A stretch of 64,000 nt of DNA from Branchinecta lynchi (Eukaryota; Arthropoda; Branchiopoda; Anostraca; Branchinectidae). Under the pieces are notes generated by a model. That model was not told where the DNA came from. It did not search any database and saw only the letters and a program-made list of their open reading frames with translations. Within the stretch, counting starts at the first letter, position 1. The number at the start of each line of letters is the position of its first letter. Made by a program: the position numbers and the translations under genes. This document shows positions 11,219 to 22,348 of the stretch, piece by piece. The stretch spans positions 434,001-498,000 of the forward strand of contig JAKZAP010000019.1 in NCBI GenBank assembly GCA_023053575.1, in the 5' to 3' direction.

Positions 11219-12368
11219 CAGTGCTTCCACTTTGCAGGATTTATCCTGAAATTCAGGATTTTTGGGTCACTGCAGGATTTTTTTCAGGATTTTTGAGATT
11301 CCAGGATTTCCGGACTTATTCAGGATTTATCAGGAATTTGCTGATATTTTTAACAGACTGCAGTAAGAGTTAGGGATTTTTGAGAAAACCCAACCATAAA
11401 TCTATTTTAGCTATAAAAACGAAGGGATGCGGCTTATTTCTTTCGTTTTAATCGTCTGATCGTGTCTTCATTTCGGATAGCAAAAATACACTTTGATCAT
11501 CAGTGTTTTCACAAAATTTCGCCTGCGGCGCATTTTGTAGTTTATATTCCCTATTTAGAAGAAGGGTGCGTCATTTATAGTAGGCGTTGAAGGCTTGGAA
11601 TATTTGTGAGTATAAACCACACTAAAAGCTAGAATTTAAGTTAAATTTTGCCAGAAAAAAAGGTGTGTTTAAAAACGTTTGCCTGCGGTGCTTAGTATAA
11701 TTTGTCCTGGGTACAGACGTTGCCACTGCTCCTGTTGTATGTACATTTTCAAGTCCCGTCTAGAGACGCCCTCTTTAATGGTAGTGTTGATCAGAGGCGT
11801 TACTAGCCAAAATGTTTTTTGTTTTTTTTTTTGTGGGGGGGGGGGCAAGGCATTTACCGACTGGCTGGTAATTTTTACCGGCTGTTTTTGCAGAAAAAAA
11901 CGACTGTTTTCAAGAAAAAAACGACCGTTTTGATAAAGAATCAACTGATTTTCAAAAAAAACGACTGTTCCCTTGAAAAAAATCAACTGTTTTGACGAAA
12001 AATCGCGGCGCTTCGCGCAGACTCGGTAATTTTATACTGACTGGCCAACAACATTGGGGACGGAGGTGTCCCCCCCCCCCCCCCAGTCGTTACGTCCCTG
12101 GTGTTTGTATTTAGTCGTTTAATATTCATTTAGTTCTTACGGCAAAAGCGTTCTAGTCCTCCCAAACGACAGAGACGAAAAATTCAGATACGTTTGCTCA
12201 AATCCTCCAGCTATTTATAGTCTTAACAACTATCCCTTTAATTAGTACGGACACATTTATTTTTTTCGGCAGGATTTCTTGCAGGATTTTTGAACTTTCC
12301 GAGCAGGATTTTTCAGGATTTTTGGGGTTCCCGGCAGGATTTTCGAAGTGGAGCAAGTGGAAGCACTG
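11219..12368. mobile_element. hAT-type element (CAGGATTT-rich) in MIPEP intron 3
   Basis: The ends CAGTGCTTCCACTT and AAGTGGAAGCACTG are inverted repeats (14 bases), with exact 8-base duplications AGTGTACG at 11211-11218 and 12369-12376. Subterminal regions on both sides repeat GCAGGATTTTTG-like words, possible transposase-binding sites. No transposase frame remains. It contains a second hAT-like element at 11792-12100. Confidence 0.9.
11792..12100. mobile_element. hAT-like MITE nested in another hAT element
   Basis: 309 bases with ends CAGAGGCGTTAC and GTTACGTCCCTG (imperfect inverted repeats) and 8-base flanks GTGTTGAT / GTGTTTGT (6 of 8 matching). The interior has repeated GACTGTTTT-AAAAAA words and G and C runs near the ends. 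A second copy lies at 36013-36348, sharing the GCATTTACCGACTGGCTGGT and CGCTTCGCGCAGACTCGG segments. Confidence 0.8.
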
Positions 12369-12379
12369 AGTGTACGAGA

Positions 12380-12625
12380 TCGAGGTGGATTCGCTATCAA
12401 ATGAGGCGAGAGAGAAAACGAGGTAGTTTCTGTTTCAAATGTACGAGGTCGTTTTGACCCAAATTTGAGGTGAAAAACGAGAGCGAAAACGGCCTAGTTT
12501 GTGTTTCAAATGTACGAGGCCGTTTTGACCCAGATTTGAGGTAGAAACGAGAGCGAATAGGCAGCGAAAACGACCTAGTTTGTGTTTCAAACGTACGAGG
12601 CCGTTTTGACCTAGATTCGAGGTGT
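12380..12625. repeat. tandem repeat of about 80 bp, three units
   Basis: Units share TTTCAAATGTACGAGG, CGTTTTGACCCA-ATTTGAGG and GAGAGCGAA. They lie just outside the hAT element ending at 12368. Confidence 0.75.
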
Positions 12626-13028
12626 AGATTTTCCGTACGGGAACTCCACACATTTACACATAAAATGAAACAAACTTTAACACAACCCCACACTGGAGAG
12701 AAGAAGGACGACTAGCGCGACCCTTACCACCTCCCACATATTTTCTCCGAATATTGGGTTAAATTGAAACACGGTTCTTTGACTATATCCCTATCGCCCC
12801 TTGAAAACGTCCCTAAAGTCAGTGCCCCGTCTTCAGTCCCAAATATTTATCTTTTAAATAAGGTCCAACTCATCACCTCGCTTGTAGAGTCCCTGCAGTA
12901 TCTTTGATGATGATGATGATTTTATTTATAACCCGTCAAAATAAATAATAAGGAAAAAAAGAGAAAAAGAAAGGAAAACACGAAAGAAAGTAACTTACAA
13001 AATACACAGTATAACTTTTACTATACAA

Positions 13029-16000
13029 CTAAAGCAAGAGGGATTTCCAGTCGTGATCAATATTTTGGCTGTATGTTTCTATTTGTTTCTCCATTGTTGT
13101 TCGTGGATCACTAATTTGATAACGACTGGAAATTTTAGAGTTTCTCGTCCAAGGGGGGAGGCGCAATATATATTTGGCAAAACGATAGAATGTTGACCGG
13201 ACTTGTTTTTTGTCTGTTTTGGTGAAAAGTCTCCAGAAAGGTGCAGTATACAGGATGTGAGGTAGGGCGACGGAATTGAAGATAGCCGCGAGGATGGGAC
13301 GTTGAAAGCGTAGCTTATTCGATACTACAGATCCGTATGCACCTGCAATTCTTTTACGTATATGCTTTATAAGTAGAGCACGGGTTTCTTTGATGGATTT
13401 TCCAATAGGTAACCCCAGGTAAATTAGGGAATCCAGTCGCTTCACATGAACACTTCCCAGCCGTACTGTTACGTTCGGGTCAGATTTCCAGTTGAAAAGT
13501 ACGACTTGGGATTTATCTGCATTGAAATGCATTCCAACGTGCCCATATTCTGTGCTAAGAATATCGAAATTTTCCTCTAAACGAGTAACAGTACGGCTGG
13601 GGTTAAGAATATCATCAGCATACCCTATCAGGCTAACATCAATACCCCGAACAATACACGCAGGTTTAATTTTACTCTGCGGTTCAATTATTGCATTGTT
13701 AAACAACTCAGGTGAGACAATGGACCCCTGTCTTACTCCCTTTTTGACCGGCACTGTCAGATTTACATCCGGAGAACCAGGAACTTGGATCGCGACAACC
13801 AAATTTTTATAAGCATTGTCCTAATAGGTGTAATAAGGTGAATAGCGCTATACGCGATGTTTACGTCTTAATACACACGCCTGTTCAAATACAACCCAAG
13901 AGGTTCTTATCAATGCAGCGTTCGGTGTTGCCAAGGTAATACAATTTTTTGAGCTCTACAAATATCGGAAAAGGTTCTTAGTACTACTTGAAATACACGA
14001 GTACAATATAACGCAAATTATAATGTAAAAATGCCACTAAAGTAAGGATGGACTGCATTGATCCTCGAACTGACGAAAAGCAGTCGTAATAGAAAAAAAT
14101 TATGTTTTTTTAAGAAAAGTTGTTTCTTTAGCTTCCAGCAAAGTAGAACTGTTGTGCTTTCTTTGGCAACACTGGCGACGCTGCGCCTCTCCTCGGCCTG
14201 CTGGCGGAACCAACCAAGCGATCTGATTGGCTCTGCATAAGGAATAATGGAGCCGAGCTCTATTTTCCTTATTCGCCTTATTACAGCGCGCCCCGAGGAA
14301 AAGAGGAATCTGTAATAAGCTTTATACGCGGTAATGCACCTTACAACACCTATTAGGACAATGCTATACAGGTCTCTGTAAACTCGGATTATCGACGGAT
14401 AAACGCCACGCTTAAAAGCTTCATGCAATATAGATTCGTGAACAAGGGAATCGAAAGCTCTGCTTACATCGTGACTAGCAAGCACCAGAGCTTCTTTTAG
14501 GGAATCAGCCTCAATGAGAACAGAACATAATGCACTAAGAGCATGGGCGCATCCAAGTCGTTTTTGGAACCCAAATTGACACGGTGGTACATAACACTTC
14601 GAGCTGATCTCGTCAAGCGTGACTAGCTCAAAGAGTTTACATAAAAATTTGACACAGTTATCGGCCGGTAAGAACTACACGAACCCGCTGGTTTCGCTTT
14701 TTTCAAAATTGGGTAAAGCTTTCCTACGGCAAAACCACTGGGTGTCACTCCTGACTCAATTATCATCTGATACATCAGGCAAATATAATCGACAAGTAAA
14801 TCACTAGCAAACTTCAGGGGTGCAGCACAAATACCATCGATACCTCTTGAGTATTTTTTCTTTAACTTGCGGATAGACCATACTACGCTTCACTGAATAT
14901 GACAAACTGATCCCAAGTGGATCAACTAAGCAGTCCAGCTCATCCTCGAACTTGGACTGGATATGGCTGGAGGGTGCACCGAACTCTTCTGAGTAATGCC
15001 TATGCCATAGTTTGGGATCTATCTCACTTTGTGCGACACTTTGCTTGGGCCGTATTACCTTCTTCCAGAGGGAGGTAGGATCATCGTTCACTAATTTAGT
15101 ATAACGGCGACGCACCGCACTACGATGATTGGCTAGAACTTTAGCAAACTTGCGATTTGCCCATTTCCGAACTTTATCTACCCAGCCGTTCCTCGGCTTA
15201 TCACACTGAACCCACATTCTATGCCAAAACTTAGCTTTTGCACAAGCAGTTCCGAGTTCGGGATTTTTTGACCAGTCCTGCTCACGGGACTTGACACGGA
15301 CTTTTGCAATAGGCACTGCCGCATTTTCACCGCATTTTACTGCGTGGCAAATCTCGGCATAGAATATATTTAGCTGAATTCAGACCTCCGCAACCGGAAG
15401 ACTTGAGGATTGACGCAGTAGGTGGAAGGGCACTTTGATTTTAGTGAGGATACCGTCACAAACACTTCGGAAGGTCCTTGGATCGGCATTGTTCCATTCT
15501 TGTTTTTCGAACCATTTCGATTGGTTTCGGGGAGCATGATCCTTATGGCAAGTTTATTCAGCTTTAAACGATAAGCTGATAGGAAAGTGGTCCGACGTGT
15601 AACTTGTCTGTGCAACGTAGGCGTGCGGCTTACCGAGAGAGGGAGAGGTGAGAACATGGTCAATGTCTGAAGTGGCTCCACTGGGGTGCACATAGGTTAC
15701 ATCCGAATTTTTGTCACTGAGGTCCAGTTTGCCTTCAAAAAGAGAGAGCACCGCATTTGTTCGCATTGAAGACAAATCATTAAGATTGCAGTTGAAGTCG
15801 CCGATAGCCACGACCTCGGAGAGCGACTGGCTTATTGCACAACTTGCAAGTTGCTTTAATGAGAGAGCGAACTTTTTCTCAGAACACGCGTTTCTGTAGT
15901 CAGTCGGCAGGTAAGTATTTATAATAATTGTACCGCAAACTCGGACCGTGAGGTGTGAAAGCGCCTTTTTGTTAGCTCAGAAGCCAGATTCGATCTGACA

Positions 16001-16224
16001 AGGGTGGCTAGACCACCCGAGGGTCTACCTTTCGTGGCACTGCGCTTAGCCGCCGAGAAATAAAGGGTGTGAGAATCTCGGAACTGCAGTAGCTCGCTAC
16101 TCTCATCAGTCACAAAATGTTCTTGTATGCAGATTATATCGTATTCAGATAGGAAATGTTCAAGGACGGGTCGCCTTTCCAGCACGTTCCCATTTATGTT
16201 CCATGACATGATTTTAATGTCCAT
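13029..16224 (-). pseudogene. LINE ORF2 remnant (endonuclease-RT), disrupted
   Basis: Endonuclease pieces are MDIKIMSWNINGNVL, IICIQEHFV, AIGDFNCNLND, TSDIDHV and YTSDHFPISL (16224-15554). A basic linker follows at 15316-14804, then RT pieces: SHDVSRAFDSLVHESIL (near 14450) and, after the inserted element, GVRQGSIVSPELFN and GYADDIL (near 13740-13615). The C-terminal RT/thumb region includes APFWRLF and RLPPWTRN and ends at a stop at 13029. At least three frameshifts and one 552-base insertion make it non-functional. Confidence 0.87.
13813..14364. mobile_element. 552 bp TIR element inserted in the LINE RT
   Basis: The ends are imperfect inverted repeats of about 45 bases that start GCATTGTCCTAATAGGTGT. 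The flanks carry TATA on both sides, and removing the insert restores the LINE frame as ...YRDLY-KNLVVAIQV..., so the boundaries are well defined. No transposase frame is visible, so it is a non-autonomous element. The superfamily is uncertain: a four-base TATA or two-base TA duplication is possible, with one extra A next to the left end. Confidence 0.75.
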
Positions 16225-17265
16225 GGAAGGAAGGGGGGCTAGCAGTCGGTTTTTTATTTAGGGGACAGCTAGGGTGGTAGCACGAGTGACCATCAGAGCT
16301 ACAGGCGACACACCGAGTAGGGTTGTTACATGGGTTATCTTTAGTGGAGGAATGGCCTTCCTCTGCACACCGACCGCACACTTTCGTATTTGTACAACTT
16401 GCGGCCAGGTGGCCTTTTTTGTGACAGTTAAAGCATTTACGGGGCAAGAAGACACATTTCTTCACACTAACACGTTCGATACCGACCATCGGGAGTTCGC
16501 GATTGCAGCGTCAAGCTGGGCTGCTGTTTGGAAGTGCACTCTGAAAGCTCTACTAGTCCCAAACTGCCGCACGTTGTTTGCCGACGGAAATAATTGCTTG
16601 ATTTCCTGTTCGCTCGTGTTCTTTGGCACTTGCGTGATAACCGCGATGTTTTGTGGCGATTTTGCGCGGTCCTCGAGACCAGCCATGCTTGATATCTTCT
16701 CTGCTATACGAACTGCTGCTTCTCTAGTAGATACCATCAGTTTTGCCTCCCCTTTATACCGCTTAAGCTCTATAACTTCCCCGGCGTCCTGCTCACATGT
16801 GCTGTGCACAAAGTCCATTCGAGCGTCAGGGGTTGTTAGGTTTTTGGGAAAGTTCTTTATTACCACAGCAGCGTACGAGAGGGGCTTATCATTTTGGCTT
16901 GACTTTTCGCACTGGGGTGTATTCTGCTCGGGACGGGCCAGGGATTTATGGTATTCTGAAACCTGTTCAATGAACCCGTCTAGTTTTCGGGACATTTGAT
17001 TGACACGCGATGTTACAACCGCATTTACCTCATCAGCAGTAACTGGTATCTCATGAGGATCCTTGATTCCAAAGCACGGAAGTGCTGCGTTCTTTTCTTT
17101 TAGTGCGCTCGCAAGGATTTTACATATTTCAGAGACATTGTCCTCGTCTTTATTTTTCATGGCGCACCGGTCGGTCAGTTTCATTAGCTTGTGAAGCAAA
17201 ATTTTCCCTTCTTTCACCTGACTTTTATCGTAAAACTTAACAGCAGTGTCTATTATCTGGCCCAC
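16214..17265 (-). pseudogene. LINE ORF1 remnant with zinc knuckles
   Basis: The main frame (17265-16462) gives about 267 residues with a polar, partly helical start and two stretches resembling RNA-binding folds. Near 16490 a one-base frameshift moves the reading frame to 16489-16214, which holds CFNCHKKGHLAASC followed by CGRCAEEGHSSTKDNPC and CVACSSDGHSCYHPSC. That is a three-knuckle CCHC array. The end of this frame overlaps the ATG of ORF2 at 16224, the normal layout of such elements. Confidence 0.85.
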
Positions 17266-17524
17266 CGCCGCAGAAATGTCAAGATCGGGCTACAAACAAG
17301 CAGCTCGCGCTCACCCATTTTTTGTCTGGATCGTATCTAATATTTCACAGCAGTTGCTAGGTGTTCACAGGTCAAATGCTGAACGAGAACGAGGGAACGG
17401 ATTGCTTCCTGAACGAGGAAGCAATCCTTTGCTTCCATTCCTGTGCATAGGCCTACTTTTCAACTAACAGTGCGAACACACGATAAGGATTTTCCAGGCA
17501 GATTTTCTTCCTTTTCATCATAGA

Positions 17525-17815
17525 TAAATATTCCTTCAGCCCAAGCTGACTGCGAATCATATTTAATAGTGCAAAACGATCGAGCAGCAAAAACAGCAGT
17601 CGCGTCCAAAATGAAATCACAGCAAACTTTTTAACTCTAAGCAACTCTCACAAAGGAATTTACAAAGTTAAATATTTAACTCTCACAAAGGAATTTACAA
17701 AGTTAAATATTTAACGCTAAGCTAGAATCTTTAGAGCGGTTTTTGAGCCAGAACAAGACCCTTGCCAAGAAGGGCCGAAATATAGCACTAATAAAATTCA
17801 GATGACGTATCTATA
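17525..17815. mobile_element. foldback family remnant with a 35-bp tandem duplication
   Basis: Begins ATTCCTTCAGCCCAAGCTGA (near 17530) and has the family's AAGGGCCGAAATATAGC at the other end. Inside, TCTCACAAAGGAATTTACAA plus 15 further bases is repeated exactly at 17647-17681 and 17682-17716. It abuts the LINE relic at 17775-18800. Confidence 0.6.
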
Positions 17816-18800
17816 TTTCGGTAGAGAGGGTGGGATAACAAATTTGTTCCGAAACGTTGGCATAGCTGTTCTCTACGAACAGAAAGGGGTTCCAGCTTGC
17901 ACTCCTTTAGGAGACACGAGTACGGCATTTTAGGGCCACCAGTTACAATTTGAACAGCACGTTTTTGGATTCTTTCCAACTTATCTGAGTCACTCTTTGT
18001 AATTCCATAATGCCATGCTGGACAGGCATATTCAAGTAGTGAACGGACAAACATACAATACAAATCCTTCGTTCATTCTTTAGGGACTTTGAATTTCTTT
18101 AGGATTTTTAAAATACTCATGGAAGAGTTAGCTTTCTTTAAAATATACTTGGTATTTTCCTCCCAAGACATATCTGAAGATAATAAGAGAAGATATAAGA
18201 TATAATAATGCCAAGGAGTGTAATTTGGTCAGAAGTAAGGTTATCAGGAATGGGTGCGTGAAACTGTGGGAGAGTTTTAAGAAATGAAATTGTTAGTATT
18301 GTAGATTTGTCACTGTTCACTACCATATTTGACCGAGAAGCTTCTGTAGCAATATCCTGAATTATACCCAAAGATTGACTTTTTAAATTCTTTCCCACAA
18401 ATTCTGCCAGTGATAAATCGTCTACGAATTTCCATCGCTCATCAATGTTCTGAGCTACATCATTTATCATAATAAGAAAACACAGAGGTCCAAGCACAGT
18501 TCCCTGGGGCACCCCACAAAAAACTGGAAGCGCGTCCGACATGCACTGTTTGTACTTTACAATTTGTAATCTATCCGTTAAAAAACCCCGTACTGTATTA
18601 CAATAAATTCAGGTACATTATTCTCAATTAACTTATTTAACAATATTTGGTGGTCTACAAGATCAAAAGCCTTCTTAAAATCAATAGCTATAAGGTTAAT
18701 CCATTTATCTGGGGTGTCCAGATTCTTCAAGTTAAGTGATGACGGTGCAGAAAACCCGGTCAGGAATTCCAGTCCGGAAACTCCCATTCTGTTCGCACAG
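17775..18800 (-). mobile_element. CR1/L2-like LINE relic (RT fragment)
   Basis: Minus-strand RT fragments: KWINLIAIDFKKAFDLVDHQ (18787-18578), FCGVPQGTVLGPLCF with a WKFVDDLSLAEF catalytic box (18542-18138), and a C-terminal VRSLLEYACPAWHYG piece (18063-17788). Frameshifts separate the pieces. It is the same family as 4560-6715, judging by shared LIAID-KK-FDL-DH, FCGVPQGT-LGP and the unusual V instead of A in the xVDD box. Confidence 0.83.
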
Positions 18801-18980
18801 TAAGTCTGATGAAGACATTAAAAGAATATTGTATCTTGTATTTGTTGTGTTATATTTAATTCTTTTACTTTATTTTACATAATCCGCTTTTCAAATGGCG
18901 GGTTAGAAACAAATTACTTACTTACCCACTTACTTATTATATCGATTCATCAGAAAAGATTTGGAAGAACTCGGCAGAAC

Positions 18981-20025
18981 AAGACCAAAGGTTTCGATGG
19001 GATCCCAAAAATTCAATATCTGATCCAGACAACTGGGTCTTGTCTTAGCCAGATCCAGTTATCGCCAGACTCCTTGAACATTTTTACAATTAAAATTCAG
19101 AAACAGATTAAGGCCAAATAGCTAATCATCTGAGAAAAACTTCCTGCCACTACCGCCAATTTCCCGACTTCGGCCAAACTCCAGAACTAATTGACCGGCG
19201 AAAAAAAGAAAGCTCAAAAATGAACTCAGGGTATCTTCTTTCTCCACTAATGAACATCTAATCAACTTCAAAGAAAAATTTAACTTATAACAAATTTTCC
19301 GACTCCAGCCGGATTCCGGTCGAACTATATGTCTGGGTAAAATCTGATTGTCACACACGGATTTAGCATCTCTTCTTACCCCTAAATCGGTTGTCTAATC
19401 CACTAGAAATAAATTTTTAACTTCTACCAATTTTTCGGTTTTGGCCGGATTCCGGGCGAACTGAATGTCCGGATAGAAAATTGTTTTCACATAAGTGTTC
19501 AGCATGTCTTCTTGCCCTAAATCGAACATATAATCAACTTCAACTTCAACTTTTAATTTTAACAAACTTTCCGGTTTGGGCCGGATTCCGGGCGAACTAC
19601 TTGTCCGTCGAGAAAATGGTTTTCACCACCGTGTTCAGCGTGTCTTCCTACCCCTAAATCGAACATCTAATCAACTTAAAATAAAACTTTTACTTTTAAC
19701 AAACTTTCCGGTTTGGGCCGGATTCCGGGCGAACTACTTGTCCGTCGAGAAAATGGTTTTCACTATCGTCTTCAGCATGTCTTCCTACCCCTAATTAGAA
19801 CATCTAATCAACTTAAAATAAAACTTTTACTTTTAACAAACTTTCCGGTTTTGGCCGGATTCCGGGCGAACTATATGTTCGGTGACAAAATGGTTTTTAC
19901 CATCGTGTTCAGCATGTCTTCTTACCCGGACGGACAGACGGACAACTTTTCGATGTCATAGGTTTGACATCGATGACATCGATGTCATAGGTTTTGACTC
20001 CACTTACGTTTTGGGATCCCAAAAA
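18981..20025 (+). mobile_element. minisatellite element B, copy 1
   Basis: Starts AAGACCAAAGGTTTCGATGG then GATCCCAAAA, and ends at a palindrome TTTTGGGATCCCAAAA. The core is a 137-base tandem repeat (units near 19433, 19569, 19706 and 19843) sharing CCGGATTCCGGGCGAACT. A GGACGGACAGACGGACAA run follows, then the hairpin end. This order (unique 5' part, minisatellite core, tetranucleotide run, 3' hairpin) is that of pearl/HINE-like non-autonomous elements. Confidence 0.72.
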
Positions 20026-20039
20026 CAAGGAAGTCTTTT

Positions 20040-20930
20040 GGTATACATGGTTCTGACAGTTTCAAAATACGCTGTTTCTGCTTGAAGCCAACTCTACTGA
20101 CTTAAAGGACACCTCAATGAAGAGTACCAAGTATCATCCCTATCTGTATGACTTCCGTTAACATTGTCTGCAGAAAACCCAATCCAAATACGAAATAGTG
20201 TTTCCAAGCTATGGTTTTTGCTCCATTTTGTATCTGTCCTTATTTCAGTACCGAATAATTTTAGAAATGAACAAATGTCTCCAATCAACCCTTCTTTTGG
20301 AATATTTGTTAACCAGTTAAGCCCAAACGTATATCCAGAGGAAATTCCCATACGATCTGACCAGCGCTGTACAAGATTTGAATGAATTGCGCTTTTTGTC
20401 TTGGAGTCTGCATGTGCAAACCTCCAGAAAGGAACATTCCTATTTTGAAAACATCACGCTCAGGAGAAGAATGCTCTCCGTCGCCACGTCTGTAAATGCA
20501 TTCTCCATAGTGTGTTAAAGTATGGTTTCATTGTTCAGGTGTCCTTTAAAGCCAACTCTTCCTGACCCCTGTCAGGTGTTACTTGGTCTAAAACCCCTTT
20601 GCTTTTCACAGTCACTCTTTTCGCCCGACTCGACGATGCCGGGATTCCTAATTTCCTCCCATGAGCAGAATGAATCGTCTGTGAATTTACAGCTATGGCG
20701 TATTTCTAAGTTCTATATATTTTCTGGATAGTTAGGATATCTTCTTTAATTCTTTGTCTTGACTGAAATGTATTGCTGTGTGGGAGAGGAACTTTGATAC
20801 CCAATACATTGCGTCGCTTTTACAGTTGACGGTGACCTACAACAGAGGGTGGGTTTGTGTGAAGCAAAAGCCGAGGATAGGACTGAATTAAAGAAGTCCA
20901 AGTTTGGACGGACTTTTTAAGTGAAACTAC
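20040..20930. other. MIPEP intron 3 end, unassigned
   Basis: A minus-strand frame at 20470-20094 (VPFWRFAHADSK, IPKEGLIGDICSFLKLF) is open across about 120 codons with one stop-free join. Its FWRF start recalls LINE C-termini such as APFWRLF, but the rest does not match. Left unassigned. Confidence 0.4.
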
Positions 20931-20934
20931 TTAC

Positions 20935-21201
20935 TGCTGGTGCAAGGCGGTCGGGACCTTATCCTTTGGTATTCTTCGTGGCTCGTGCGTTCCATAGGAA
21001 AACCTCTGCCCCAACTGAAGAATCCGATCGTTCAACTCCAGAATCCTTTTTCTTGCATTTTCTTCTACGTGAATTCCACTCTGTTCGAAGTCGAATAAAA
21101 ACAGCTTACCCACGTGTTCGTCAACGTGACTCAGTGGTATGACGTCCCCAACCTCTGTCGCTTGTTTGAGGGAAGCGTAGAGAGGAACGTTTGTATTGAG
21201 T
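20935..21201 (-). CDS. MIPEP: MIPEP coding exon 3
   Basis: Encodes residues about 132-221: LNTNVPLYASL, then KLFLFDFEQSGIHV and RILELNDRILQLGQRF, all typical of the helical N-terminal domain of M3 oligopeptidases of the MIPEP branch. The acceptor is a long T tract ending TTTGTAG, entering in phase 2. The donor is CAGCA|GTAAGT, a perfect consensus, leaving phase 2. The next exon lies 11.7 kb away, across the largest intron of the gene seen here. Confidence 0.95.
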
Positions 21202-21689
21202 CTACAAAAAAAAAGGAGCTGTGGTAACAAGAAATATAAAACCACCAATTTCCAAGATGTCAAATGCCGTACAGTACCGGTACTTCTACTGCTTCTGTAG
21301 TTCGTTCGAACGACAAGCCTACTTTAACAATAGCTGCGTCCTTTACCAATGAAGTACTCACTAGTGGTCTCTGTTTTCTCCTACAAGTAGCTTTTTGGAT
21401 TCACTCGTGAGTGCTCTCTAGAATTTGAATCAATTTAGAGGTTGGTTTGGGTGACGTTTCTTGTTCTTCCCGAGGTTCACTGGCCTGTTTCACGCTTAGT
21501 CATCTAGATATTATCAAAGTTTCCAAACTCACCATTGTCTGGTTTTACCTCACCAGTGCTGTGTGGAATTACCAGAACCTGGTTGGGAGGCTGGTTCTAG
21601 TCTGAAGTCACCACAAGATGCCGGTGGTGAGAAATCCTTATAGAGGGAATATCAGAACAAATATTTTGGTGGCGGAACTGAGGAAAAAA

Positions 21690-22340
21690 AGGCCTTTGTG
21701 TTAGTCCCTCTAAGTGCCAATATTTTGTTATTAATGATCCGCATGGTATTTCGTCCTTAAACTGTGGTGGTGGAAACCTTTTCCAACCCGTTGATGTTGT
21801 GACTTACCTTGGAATTCCCTATTGTTCAGTGAAACGTAATTTTCAATGAATTGTAGTTAGAAATATTGAACTAAAAATCCGTAAGACGTTTGGAGCTTTA
21901 ATCCATCTGAGGGTTAAGCTTAGACGTGATATTCTGGCCTGTATATACCACTCAACATTTTTACCAATAGTTATTTTTCCAGCGGTGGTTGTGAATGGTT
22001 TTAAACGTGGTATGATTGCTAGTGTTCATGTGTGCTATTTTAAATATCTTAAAATTTTTGCTTGGATACCCTTTATTTGCTAGAAATACGCCTCTAATTA
22101 TTTTCCTTTCAGTCAAAGATCCTACCCTGGCAATTCAGCAGAAATCTGATAATTTTGTAGCTAAAGCTAATAATATTCTCACTCTGAAGAATCTGTTTCC
22201 GTTTTTCGATAAAAGTTAATAGTTAAGTAAGTACAGTGTGTTTTTAAAGTACGTCAATTGTTATTTATTGTTTCGAAAGTCATTTGTGACAGTATTTTTT
22301 TAATTTATTTTAGTACTCCTCATTATATAAATAAATAAAC
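21690..22340 (+). mobile_element. LINE RT 3' fragment in MIPEP intron 2
   Basis: Translation gives GLCVSPSKCQYFVI, DVVTYLGIPY and IRKTFGALIHLR, the region after the RT catalytic box (primer-grip and thumb) of non-LTR elements. The frame is broken by several stops. The piece ends in AT-rich DNA with ATAAATAAATAAA, directly next to the minisatellite element that begins at 22349. Confidence 0.65.
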
Positions 22341-22348
22341 TGAGTAAA

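Larger units (their letters stand above)
12905..17275 (-). mobile_element. decayed two-ORF LINE in MIPEP intron 3
   Basis: A near-full-length minus-strand non-LTR element. ORF1 has zinc knuckles, ORF2 has an APE endonuclease and reverse transcriptase, and there is a 3' UTR with a GGGTTATAAATAAAA stretch and an (ATC)n tail at 12909-12922. No RNase H domain was seen after the RT. Several frameshifts break both ORFs, and a TIR element (13813-14364) is inserted in the RT. It has the same orientation as the host gene MIPEP. A 5'-truncated relative occurs at 51895-53710. Confidence 0.88.

Noticed and set aside
11669..11986. Open frames on both strands rich in F, S and K
   Set aside because: Produced by repeated CTGTTTT/AAAAACGAC words of the nested hAT-like MITE.
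16274..16999. 241-residue plus-strand open frame
   Set aside because: It is antisense to the zinc-knuckle ORF1 remnant of the LINE, which has real motifs on the other strand.
19433..19961. Regularly spaced repeats considered as CRISPR-like
   Set aside because: The units are 137 bases with no short constant repeat and unique spacer pattern, and the context is eukaryotic.
20094..20470. Minus-strand frame with VPFWRFAHADSK and IPKEGLIGDICSFLKLF considered as an exon or LINE C-terminus
   Set aside because: No matching splice phase with MIPEP and only a very short resemblance to the LINE tail, so left unassigned.
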